Part shown: one piece after another, positions 16,920-23,677 of the stretch
Layout of the letters: each line of letters begins with the position of its first letter
Position numbering within the stretch: position 1 is the first letter of the stretch
Notes under the pieces: generated by a model
Seen by the model: only the letters and a program-made list of their open reading frames with translations
The model's database searches: none
What the model was told of the DNA's origin: nothing
Assembly (NCBI GenBank): GCA_017651645.1
Contig: JAGCCO010000169.1
Span: 1 to 23,771, forward strand
Source: Bacteroidales bacterium
GTDB taxonomy: Bacteria > Bacteroidota > Bacteroidia > Bacteroidales > F082
Direction of reading: 5' to 3'
DNA: 23,771 bases
Program-made: the position numbers and the translations under genes

Positions 16920-18185
16920 TTATTTCGACTCGAGACCGCATATTCCTCTTTGGGGCAAACTTAACGGACTGCCGTAACCGTCAAAACTTCCATCTAAATG
17001 AAGTAATGCACAATTAGGGCATTGTAACAAATACATAACATTTGGATGATGCATGACCAAATCAACCATAACATCGCCTTTTCCAAGATATTTCGGTAAA
17101 ATGACTTGTTTTTTGATGCTAAAAGTACCAATACTTATGTGTGAAATAACCCCTTTGTAATGCCCTTCTGCCAACGATGCTAAAGCCACATCAGAAGTAT
17201 TCTTAAATGTGAGCATGACATCATATTCAAATGGTTCAGAAGTATACCCTTCAATTTCAATATCAAGAAACTCTTGATTAGACACGACTGTGCTTTCGGG
17301 CTTTTCTTTACCGTTAATTCTGATAGATGAAATCTCAAGAAAAGAAGACTTCATAATTATGGCGTCCTTTACAGAACGATGCTCGTCAGGAGAGAATTTA
17401 TTTAAATACTGATCGATAGCATCATTCACATCGCCATCAAAAAACACAGAGCCGTTTTCTAATACGACACCTCTATGACATAGATTTCTAATGCTCGCCA
17501 TATTATGACTCACAAACAGCACTGTCCTCCCTTCTCCGCGACTTACATCTTGCATTTTCCCTATGGCCTTCTTTTGAAACTCCGCATCACCGACGGCCAA
17601 GACCTCATCGACAACAAGTATTTCAGGTTCAAGGTGAGCCGCCACGGCGAAACCGAGCCGGACAGTCATACCTGATGAATAACGCTTGACCGGGGTATCG
17701 ATATAGCGCTCACAACCAGAAAAGTCAATAATCTCATCAAGCTTTCGTGCAACCTCGGATTTGCTCATTCCCATGATCGCTCCATTCATGAAGATGTTCT
17801 CGCGTCCAGTCATTTCAGGATGGAAGCCAGTTCCGACTTCAAGGAGCGACCCAATACGGCCACGGGCACGGATACTACCTACAGTGGGGCCGGTCACCTT
17901 TGATAAAAGCTTCAAAAGCGTACTTTTCCCTGCCCCATTCTTTCCGATGATACCGACGACATCACCCTGCTCAACCTTGAAATCGATATCTCTCAAAGCC
18001 CAAACATACTCACTATTCCCGGCGACGGATCGATCATTGGTTTCCCCAATTTTAAGATATGGATCCTCTTTCTTCAAAATGGCGGTCTGCCACCATCTGT
18101 TAAAATCGTGGGAAAGGGTCCTGGTAGACACCAACCCTAAACGATATTGCTTTCCGACGTGATTAAACTCAATTGCAGTTGCCAT
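16920..18185 (-). CDS. wzt: Polysaccharide ABC exporter ATPase with C-terminal glycan-recognition domain
   Basis: The 421-residue protein has an N-terminal ABC ATPase: Walker A 'GKNGAGKS' at 81-88, signature 'YSSGMTVR' at 169-176, Walker B 'ILVVDE' at 189-194 and switch His227. Residues about 260-421 form an extra domain of beta-sandwich character, like the Wzt C-terminal domain that in E. coli O8/O9a-type systems reads the modified non-reducing end of the glycan before export. It pairs with the permease encoded 14 nt upstream. Base composition changes sharply near the end of the ATPase half: lines at 17101 and 17221 count to about 28-30% GC, lines at 17581 and 17641 to 53-60%. Confidence 0.93.
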   Translation of the reverse strand: MATAIEFNHVGKQYRLGLVSTRTLSHDFNRWWQTAILKKEDPYLKIGETNDRSVAGNSEYVWALRDIDFKVEQGDVVGIIGKNGAGKSTLLKLLSKVTGPTVGSIRARGRIGSLLEVGTGFHPEMTGRENIFMNGAIMGMSKSEVARKLDEIIDFSGCERYIDTPVKRYSSGMTVRLGFAVAAHLEPEILVVDEVLAVGDAEFQKKAIGKMQDVSRGEGRTVLFVSHNMASIRNLCHRGVVLENGSVFFDGDVNDAIDQYLNKFSPDEHRSVKDAIIMKSSFLEISSIRINGKEKPESTVVSNQEFLDIEIEGYTSEPFEYDVMLTFKNTSDVALASLAEGHYKGVISHISIGTFSIKKQVILPKYLGKGDVMVDLVMHHPNVMYLLQCPNCALLHLDGSFDGYGSPLSLPQRGICGLESK

Positions 18186-18199
18186 AATTCTCTTTCTTT

Positions 18200-19093
18200 T
18201 TAAACTGTATCCATAAAACTCTTCTGCACCTTGTTGAACACCACAATTCCGACACCAAGGAGTAAAGACATGAACACAAAGCTATATATCAACCATCTCC
18301 ATCCTACAAATTCGCCGCAACCAAGGAATCCATATTTGAAAGTCTCAATGATAGGCGTTACCGGATTCATACACATAAAGGTATGCACGGGTACACCTAG
18401 GAATCTCATACTGCTCGTCTTGCTCAACGGATACACAATAGGTGTGGCATACATCCAAAGCTGAACCAAGAAGGAGAGCAATACCTGAAGATCACGATAC
18501 TTCGTAGTCAGGGACGAAAAGATAGTCCCGAAACCGAGTGATAATCCAGCCAATAAAACAATCAATACCGGCAATAGAAGGGCATACCAAGTAAGGTGGG
18601 CTGCACAAGATGGATCGACAATCGAATAAATAAGATAAACAATTACGAAGAACCCAAACTGAATACCCAGTCGTAGCAGATTGCTAATGACATTCGCGAT
18701 AGGCATAACTAGACGCGGGAAATAAACCTTCCCAAATATTCCCGCATTTGTAACAAAGGTATTGGATGTCTTGGTCAAGCACTCGGAAAAGTAGTTCCAC
18801 ATGCATGTGCCCGCTAAATAGAACAACGGCCTTGGGACACCATCCGTAGGGATACCGGCAATACTACCAAACACGACCATGTACATGATAACCGTGAGTG
18901 CCGGCTGAATCACGAACCACGCAGGTCCCAGAATAGTCTGCTTATACTGTGTAATAATGTTCCGCTTGACAAACAGGGAACAAAGATCCCTGTACGCCCA
19001 AAGTTCCTTGAAATCGACCGAAAACAGTTTATCCTTCGGCTTAATGACAATGTCCCATTTCTCCTCCTGTACGGAGGCTTTCGCTTCTGCCAT
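18200..19093 (-). CDS. wzm: Polysaccharide ABC exporter permease (ABC-2 type)
   Basis: The 297-residue product has a cytoplasmic N-terminal tail, an amphipathic gate-like helix ('LWAYRDLCSLFVKRNIITQYKQT') and six hydrophobic segments. 'YKQTILGPAWFVIQPALTVIMYMVVFG' is the typical opening of O-antigen/teichoic-acid ABC-2 permeases such as Wzm and TagG. With the ATPase encoded next it should move the lipid-linked glycan across the inner membrane. It starts 3 nt after the stop of the sugar transferase gene. No Wzx flippase or Wzy polymerase is seen in the window, which supports an ABC-dependent route. Confidence 0.94.
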   Translation of the reverse strand: MAEAKASVQEEKWDIVIKPKDKLFSVDFKELWAYRDLCSLFVKRNIITQYKQTILGPAWFVIQPALTVIMYMVVFGSIAGIPTDGVPRPLFYLAGTCMWNYFSECLTKTSNTFVTNAGIFGKVYFPRLVMPIANVISNLLRLGIQFGFFVIVYLIYSIVDPSCAAHLTWYALLLPVLIVLLAGLSLGFGTIFSSLTTKYRDLQVLLSFLVQLWMYATPIVYPLSKTSSMRFLGVPVHTFMCMNPVTPIIETFKYGFLGCGEFVGWRWLIYSFVFMSLLLGVGIVVFNKVQKSFMDTV

Positions 19094-19096
19094 ATC

Positions 19097-20278
19097 TTAA
19101 TGCGATCTTTTATGCTTGAACAAAATGTTGCCTACCGTACCCCAGAAGTAGCGCCAATCAGTGGCGAAGGGATGCTTGTGATAGGCTTCGATATATCTCT
19201 TTTCCGATGCCTGGACTTCCTCCAGGGTCTCGGGAGTTTTCTCGTCGTAATAGAACGGGGGCAGCAATCCAGGCTTCACGCTAATATGCAGCTCCTGCAT
19301 CTCCGGGGTATACATCCCGAAATACTGCCGACTCAATGGCCTTACACCCACGAGCTTCATCTGCCCCTTGAAAATATTGATGAACATCGGAAACTCATCC
19401 AGCCAGGACTTGCGTAATAATCGCCCCCAATGATTCACCCGGTAATCGTGCGCAAACTTCCCACCTTTCTGAAGGCCCTCGTGTTCAAGGATATACGGCT
19501 GCAGATATTCGGAATACGGGAACATAGTCCGGAACTTGTAAACACCGATCATTTTCCCGTGATATCCTACCCGGTTCAGTTTCACGAGCGCTCCATAAGT
19601 GGGGTCATCATCCCAAATAGGTGCGCGGAATTTCTGTCCGAGCATGAAGAATTCACCTTTGTGGAAACGCTCATCCACCACCTCAAAGCCAGCCCGATAC
19701 ATCCTGCCCAGCAACTCCACGCGGCTGTAGCTCCGGTTCTTTCCTTTCGTCACCCACATATAGAACCAGCGGGTTCCCTTCAATCGCGCACAGAACCGAT
19801 GCCAGAAATAATGAAAGAAATAAATGACCTTACCAAAGAAACCGGGATGTGACCGAAGAATGATTTCCTTTTTCAACCCCGATGTCCGGGAATGGCACAA
19901 CAAATAACCTCCGTCCACCATCGCCTCATTCGCCTTGTTCAGGAAGGTATTCAGATGCCGGATGCGGGTAAGGCCCATCTTATTGATAATGAGCCGGGGA
20001 TGATGCCCTTTGAGCGCGTCCAACGCGTTCCCGTCATCGGTATTGACAATAAACGTGTCTTCGTTGAACTCTTCGTGATGCTCCTCCAGCCATGCCATGC
20101 TCTTCGGCAAATCCATGTCCTTCGTCGCATAGAAGATTCGCTCCAGGTCCACATTCCCGACCAGTTGTTCCTCCAGCTTGGCTCCGGTCTCAACTCCCTG
20201 CTCGGAGTAGTTCTTAGGAATGAACTCCTCCTCGTGCTGGAGTTCGACCCAGGGTTTCTTGCGCTTGAAAATGCTCAT
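19097..20278 (-). CDS. Bacterial sugar transferase (polyprenyl-phosphate glycosyl-1-phosphate transferase type) with atypical N-terminal domain
   Basis: The 393-residue protein has a bacterial sugar-transferase domain in its C-terminal part: 'VYKFRTM' 246-252, 'WGRLLRKSWLDEFPMFINIF' with the catalytic Asp-Glu pair at 294-295, then 'KGQMKLVGVRPLS' and 'KPGLLPPFYY'. This family puts the first sugar phosphate on undecaprenyl phosphate. Residues 1-215 lack both the multi-helix membrane domain of WbaP and the KR..D re-entrant helix of PglC. Instead they look like a degenerate methyltransferase-type fold ('VDGGYLLCHS', 'SRVELLGRMYRAGFEVVDE') without a SAM glycine motif. The start ATG 20278 overlaps the aminotransferase stop (ATGA). 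It is probably the initiating transferase of the locus. Confidence 0.85.
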   Translation of the reverse strand: MSIFKRKKPWVELQHEEEFIPKNYSEQGVETGAKLEEQLVGNVDLERIFYATKDMDLPKSMAWLEEHHEEFNEDTFIVNTDDGNALDALKGHHPRLIINKMGLTRIRHLNTFLNKANEAMVDGGYLLCHSRTSGLKKEIILRSHPGFFGKVIYFFHYFWHRFCARLKGTRWFYMWVTKGKNRSYSRVELLGRMYRAGFEVVDERFHKGEFFMLGQKFRAPIWDDDPTYGALVKLNRVGYHGKMIGVYKFRTMFPYSEYLQPYILEHEGLQKGGKFAHDYRVNHWGRLLRKSWLDEFPMFINIFKGQMKLVGVRPLSRQYFGMYTPEMQELHISVKPGLLPPFYYDEKTPETLEEVQASEKRYIEAYHKHPFATDWRYFWGTVGNILFKHKRSH

Positions 20279-21477
20279 CGGAGGGCCTTGCGGATTGCGG
20301 TACAAACGGTTTCGATCTGCTCCTCAGTGATATACGGATGCAGAGGGAGGGAAAGGACGCGGGAGCAGAGGCTGGTCGCAACGGGGCAGAGATTGTCATC
20401 CTGAGGAGGCCGGAGGCCGACGTGAGGATCTGCAAACGCCGTCTGCAGATGCAGCGGCTTCGGGTAATAGACCATGGAGGGAATGCCCTCTGCCTTAAGT
20501 GCCGCCTGCAGGGCGTCGCGCTGGACACTATCCTGAAGCTTGACGGTATACTGTGCCCAACTGGAGCGGTAGCCGGCAGGAATGACCGGCGTCGCGACGA
20601 TGTCCTTCAAACGCTCCGTATACTTTTCAGCCGCATCATTGATATCATCCATCTCATACTCTGCAAACGCCTTGAGCTTCACCTGCAGAACCGCAGCCTG
20701 GACCGTGTCCAGTCGGGAGTTCAGGCCGATACGGACGTTATCATACTTGAACGTCCCCTTTCCATGAACGCGATAAGAATTGATCAACGCTGCCCATTCG
20801 TCATTGTCCGTGAACACCGCACCGCCGTCGCCGTAGCAACCCAGCGGTTTGGCCGGGAAGAAAGATGTCGTTGCGATATCACCTAAAGAGCAGGCACGCT
20901 TAGATGGCCGGTCGCAGCCGGCCATGACATCTCCCGTCATTCCCGGCTTGACCGGGAATCTCTCAATACTTCCCCCAAATCCCTGTGCTCCGTCTTCCAG
21001 GACCAAGAGCCCGTAGCGGTCGGCCACGGCGCGGACGGCCTGATAATCGGCCGGAAGACCGAACAAGTCCACGGCAACGACAACACGCGGGCGCAGGCGT
21101 CCTTCCGCGAGGACTTCCTTCACCGCTCGTTCAAGATCCGCAACGTCGATATTGAACGTCTCCTCGCATACATCCACGAAAACCGGCGTCGCACCCTCGA
21201 GCGGAACAACCTCGGCCGAGGAGAAGAATGTAAAGTCCGGCACAAATACGGCATCGCCGGGGCCAATACCCCAGGCCTTCAAAGCCAAAGTCAATGCGTC
21301 CGTGCCGTTCGCGCAGGTCAGACAATGCTTCACACCCACATAATCCGCCAACTGCTGTTCCAACTCCCGCACCTGCGGGCCCATGATATAAGCGCCGGAC
21401 GCCATTGCGCCCAAGACCGCATGGTCCATTTCCGCGCGGAGGACCTGATACTGTTTCTTAAGATCTCTAAATTCCAT
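20275..21477 (-). CDS. DegT/DnrJ/EryC1 sugar aminotransferase (WbpE-like) with two repeat-derived insertions
   Basis: The 400-residue PLP enzyme transfers an amino group to a nucleotide keto-sugar. Key features: 'CANGTDALTLALKA' (PLP phosphate), 'VVVAVDLFG', 'LVLEDGAQGFGG' (Asp162, Gln165) and Lys210 in 'SFFPAKPLGCYGDGGA', which forms the PLP Schiff base. WbpE relatives are about 360-380 residues. The extra length comes from about 21 residues (172-192, RFPVKPGMTGDVMAGC...) just before 'ACSLGDIATTSFF', and from a changed loop at about 350-362 (PHVGLRPPQDDN). Both are translations of palindromic repeats. All catalytic residues remain, so it may be active. I chose ATG 21477 (MEFRDLKKQY), the standard family start. 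It is paired with the acetyltransferase upstream. Confidence 0.93.
   Translation of the reverse strand: MEFRDLKKQYQVLRAEMDHAVLGAMASGAYIMGPQVRELEQQLADYVGVKHCLTCANGTDALTLALKAWGIGPGDAVFVPDFTFFSSAEVVPLEGATPVFVDVCEETFNIDVADLERAVKEVLAEGRLRPRVVVAVDLFGLPADYQAVRAVADRYGLLVLEDGAQGFGGSIERFPVKPGMTGDVMAGCDRPSKRACSLGDIATTSFFPAKPLGCYGDGGAVFTDNDEWAALINSYRVHGKGTFKYDNVRIGLNSRLDTVQAAVLQVKLKAFAEYEMDDINDAAEKYTERLKDIVATPVIPAGYRSSWAQYTVKLQDSVQRDALQAALKAEGIPSMVYYPKPLHLQTAFADPHVGLRPPQDDNLCPVATSLCSRVLSLPLHPYITEEQIETVCTAIRKALR
20395..20433 (+). repeat. Dispersed repeat, copy A, inside the aminotransferase gene
   Basis: On the plus strand this starts gtcatcctgaggaggccg, continues gaggccgacg and ends gaggatctgc. It matches the inverted copy at 21528-21564 over most of its length. 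In the gene it is read on the minus strand and encodes residues 349-361 of the enzyme (ADPHVGLRPPQDD), a loop that differs from the usual 'FADLGY..GDFPVAE' of relatives. Confidence 0.7.
20902..20964. repeat. Double-hairpin palindromic repeat inserted in frame in the aminotransferase gene
   Basis: Two perfect stems lie next to each other: attcccgg/ccgggaat (20939-20946 and 20952-20959, loop cttga) and atggccgg/ccggccat (20904-20911 and 20918-20925, loop tcgcag). The segment encodes residues 172-192 of the aminotransferase, which have no place in the family alignment as I recall it. The first stem resembles a dispersed repeat I associate with many bacterial genomes. Its length, 63 nt, is a multiple of three, so the frame is kept. 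Confidence 0.75.
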
Positions 21478-21527
21478 GGCTTCGCCTTTGCTCGCCCCAT
21501 AGAAAAGCAAGCAAGTGATTGACTATC

Positions 21528-21564
21528 AAATTCTTCGTCAGCCTCACGGCCTCCTCAGAATGAC
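21528..21564 (-). repeat. Dispersed repeat, copy B, between acetyltransferase and aminotransferase genes
   Basis: On the minus strand this reads gtcattctgaggaggccg, then tgaggctgacg and aagaattt, aligning with copy A in the opposite orientation with a few substitutions and a 1-nt offset. Its outer ends (attct/agaat) are complementary. It begins one base after the acetyltransferase stop codon (21566-21568) and fills much of the 88-nt intergenic space before ATG 21477. Confidence 0.7.
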
Positions 21565-21565
21565 A

Positions 21566-22126
21566 TTATTCGGCCTTCTCGAGGTTTTCCCCGATCAGCC
21601 TGTACTTTCTCCCGCACGAGCAAGCGAGACTGTCGTCCAGACGACAACCACACTCGCACACCCACCCTATCTGTCTGGCCGGTACCCCGGCCATCAAAGC
21701 ATAATCTTTCACGTCCCGTGTCACCACGGCTCCAGCGGCGACCAGCGCCGAGCGGCCTACCGTATGGCCGCAAACGACGGTGCAGTTGGCTCCCAGGGAA
21801 GCTCCCTCGCGTACGCGCGTACGCGCGTAAAGGCCGTGCACCGGAAAATGTGCCCTTGGAGTACTCACATTCGTGAATACGCACGACGGGCCACAGAATA
21901 CGTTATCCTCCAACTCTACGCCTTCGTAGATGGATACGTTGTTCTGGATACGGACGCCGTCTCCGATCCGGACGTTGTTCGCGACATTGACATTCTGTCC
22001 CAGCGAACAGTTGCGTCCGATGACGGCTCCTTTTTGAATGTGGCAGAAATGCCAAATCTTCGTTCCCGCGCCGATGGTTACGCCATCGTCGACATAACTG
22101 CTTTCGTGAACGAAGAAGTCCTGCAT
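21566..22126 (-). CDS. Left-handed beta-helix sugar N-acetyltransferase (WbpD-like)
   Basis: The 186-residue product begins 'MQDFFVHESSYVDDGVTIGAGTKIWHFCHI', then hexapeptide turns to 'IVCG'-type 'TVVCGHTVGRSALVAAGAVVTRDV', and 'MAGVPARQIGWVCECGC'. This matches WbpD-type enzymes that acetylate the 3-amino group of UDP-sugar uronates, or related dTDP-3-amino sugars. The C-terminal tail has a CxCGC...CxCG cluster that could bind zinc. It acts in the cytoplasm on the product of the adjacent aminotransferase. The C6-dehydrogenase and 3-oxidase that would precede them are not in the window. Start ATG 22126 is used because the family N-terminus begins there; an in-frame ATG at 22159 would run into the hairpin. 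Confidence 0.92.
   Translation of the reverse strand: MQDFFVHESSYVDDGVTIGAGTKIWHFCHIQKGAVIGRNCSLGQNVNVANNVRIGDGVRIQNNVSIYEGVELEDNVFCGPSCVFTNVSTPRAHFPVHGLYARTRVREGASLGANCTVVCGHTVGRSALVAAGAVVTRDVKDYALMAGVPARQIGWVCECGCRLDDSLACSCGRKYRLIGENLEKAE
21808..21829. repeat. 22-nt strictly alternating purine-pyrimidine tract
   Basis: An 8-nt unit (cgtacgcg) repeats about 2.5 times, giving 22 bases of unbroken pyrimidine-purine alternation inside the acetyltransferase gene (residues YARTRVR). Such GC-rich alternation can adopt Z-DNA under negative supercoiling and is prone to slippage. It may be a chance result of Arg codons. Confidence 0.5.
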
Positions 22127-22142
22127 AGACGTTGCCTTTTTC

Positions 22143-22178
22143 CAACATAGCCGGGGCACAATCGCCCCGGCTACGTTG
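22143..22178 (-). terminator. Strong GC-rich hairpin after the OmpA gene (terminator or attenuator)
   Basis: Arms 22143-22157 (caacatagccggggc) and 22164-22178 (gccccggctacgttg) pair over 15 bp with one G-T wobble around a 6-nt loop. It lies 31 nt past the ompA stop and 17 nt before the ATG of the acetyltransferase. There is no U-run after it on either strand, so it is not a textbook intrinsic terminator. It may give partial termination, protect the ompA mRNA 3' end, or limit translation of the sugar operon. Confidence 0.5.
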
Positions 22179-22208
22179 TGAAAAGTGATTCTTCAGTCGG
22201 CCAGGAAA

Positions 22209-23516
22209 TTACTCCTTGATGGAGGTAATCATGGCGCAACGGCTGAGTTCCTTCATGTTGTAGAACATGTAGTCGACACCGCCCTTCCAGTCCTTGACGA
22301 GCTGATCCGGGTTCACACCGAACTGGTTGACGAGCGCGTCATACACAGCGTTAGCACGGTTCTCGGAAAGCATGAGGTTGTGAGCCGGGGTAGCCGTCTG
22401 CTTGTCGGCGTAACCGCAAACCAGGTACTTGGTGTTCGGGGTGCTCTTGATGAGGTCCGCAACCGCATTGATGTTGACGAGCTCCTTCTTGGAGAGATCC
22501 CAGCGGTCGATGATGAAGTTGATATGGAACCACACCTCCGGAACCTCGGGCTTCGCGACTTCCTTCTCAACCTCGACGATCTCCTTGATGATCTTGTCGA
22601 CAACCTCCTTGTCGTACTGGTACACAGAGGTACGCTCGGCCAGACGCCACTTGCTGTACTCCTTGCCGATGTTGTAGGTCAGGCCCAGGGTGGCACCGAA
22701 CTGACCGTCGAACTTGTGGTTGGCCAGCCAATGCTGCTTGGTAGGCTCGTTCGTGTAGACTTCGCCGTCGAAAGCATCACCGACGAGGGCACCACGGATG
22801 TTGAGCAAAAGGCGGAGCTGATCCGTGAGACGCAGGGTATTCATGAGACCAGCGTTGAAGGTGGCGTCATGGACATTGCCGGAATCGCAGAAACCGAAGA
22901 TCACGCCACCACCGGCATAAGCGTCGATGTCGAACACGCGGTTGGGCTTGAAGCCGCCGAAGATGTTGAACAGGTCGGCGTGGGCCAGGGCGAAGACATT
23001 CAGGTAGCTGCCCTTCTGGTAAGCGAGCTGCTCGGAAGCATACTGGCTGTCAGCCTTGTCGTAGGGTTCCTTCTTGTCCGGAATGAAGTTGGCGACGATG
23101 TCACGCTTGGTGTTCTGCCAGACAGGGTTGCTCTGGTACAGGCCCTTGAACGGAGCCCAGTTCACACCGAGGCCGACACCGAAGCTCGGGGAAGCCCACT
23201 TGGTCAGATAGAAGTCGATAGCCGGGAAGACGAACATCTCGGGGACCTTCTTGGCGACCTTCCAGTCGTTATCGCCATAGTACATCTGGGTACCGATACC
23301 GGCGCTGAGCTGCCAGTTGTGCCAAAAACCGTTGGTGAACACGGAGTTCTTCTCCATGACCGTGGTGGTGACGACCTTACCCAGCTCGGTAGGGGTCTCT
23401 TCCACGACAGTAATGGTGTTCTCGTCCTCGGTCCGGGTCACCTTGACATCCTGGGCGAAGACACTGGCCGGAGCGATGAACGCGGCCGTTGCAATCAGAA
23501 CAAATAATTTTTTCAT
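22209..23516 (-). CDS. OmpA-family outer-membrane protein
   Basis: The 435-residue product starts with a signal peptide (MKKLFVLIATAAFIAPASVFA|QD), then about 270 residues of beta-barrel-like sequence with alternating aromatic strands, a short charged linker ('VDKIIKEIVEVEKEVAKPEVPEV') and an OmpA-type peptidoglycan-binding domain from about residue 325 ('YLVCGYADKQTATPAHNLMLSENRANAVYDALV'). It should anchor the outer membrane to the cell wall. ATG 23516 is chosen over ATG 23561 because it starts the signal peptide and lies downstream of the predicted promoter. GC content and codon use are higher than in the glycosyltransferase genes. It is the first gene of the minus-strand run, but a strong hairpin separates it from the sugar genes, so it may be a separate unit. 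Confidence 0.93.
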   Translation of the reverse strand: MKKLFVLIATAAFIAPASVFAQDVKVTRTEDENTITVVEETPTELGKVVTTTVMEKNSVFTNGFWHNWQLSAGIGTQMYYGDNDWKVAKKVPEMFVFPAIDFYLTKWASPSFGVGLGVNWAPFKGLYQSNPVWQNTKRDIVANFIPDKKEPYDKADSQYASEQLAYQKGSYLNVFALAHADLFNIFGGFKPNRVFDIDAYAGGGVIFGFCDSGNVHDATFNAGLMNTLRLTDQLRLLLNIRGALVGDAFDGEVYTNEPTKQHWLANHKFDGQFGATLGLTYNIGKEYSKWRLAERTSVYQYDKEVVDKIIKEIVEVEKEVAKPEVPEVWFHINFIIDRWDLSKKELVNINAVADLIKSTPNTKYLVCGYADKQTATPAHNLMLSENRANAVYDALVNQFGVNPDQLVKDWKGGVDYMFYNMKELSRCAMITSIKE

Positions 23517-23565
23517 ATGCTTAACAAAAATATAATTATCAAAGGTTGCATACTTCTTCAAGTAG

Positions 23566-23597
23566 CAAAGTTACAACACTTTTCTTAATGATGCAAG
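23566..23597 (-). promoter_or_regulatory. Bacteroidota-type promoter for the OmpA gene
   Basis: Read on the minus strand, TAACTTTG at 23566-23573 is an exact TAnnTTTG -7 box, and CTTG at 23594-23597 stands 20 nt upstream in place of the usual TTTG -33 box. Transcription would start near 23559, giving a leader of roughly 40 nt before ATG 23516. The leader is AT-rich without a Shine-Dalgarno site, which is normal for highly expressed Bacteroidota genes. Confidence 0.65.
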
Positions 23598-23624
23598 TAT
23601 TCCTTAAAAAAACTCCCTCCCCAA

Positions 23625-23650
23625 CTTCCTATAATGGCCCTTATAGGAAG
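23625..23650. promoter_or_regulatory. Perfect 10-bp-stem palindrome in the divergent intergenic region
   Basis: Arms cttcctataa (23625-23634) and ttataggaag (23641-23650) are exact inverted complements around a 6-nt centre. The palindrome ends 27 nt before the plus-strand ATG and lies about 30 nt upstream of the -33 box of the ompA promoter. It could be an operator or a leader hairpin for the small plus-strand gene. A T-run follows on the minus strand only after 13 nt, so a terminator is less likely. Confidence 0.45.
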
Positions 23651-23677
23651 CAGAGACAAAAAACAATATAATCGATT

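Noticed and set aside
22187..22202. Possible half copy of the dispersed repeat (gattcttcagtcggcc) after the OmpA gene
   Set aside because: Only about 15 bases match, with one extra base, and the other half is missing. Too short to call without a genome-wide consensus.
22185..23507. 440-codon plus-strand open frame opposite the OmpA gene
   Set aside because: It is the antisense shadow of a GC-rich gene. The minus-strand product has a signal peptide and an OmpA domain, whereas the plus-strand product is a low-complexity Val/Leu/Glu/Gly-rich chain without domains.
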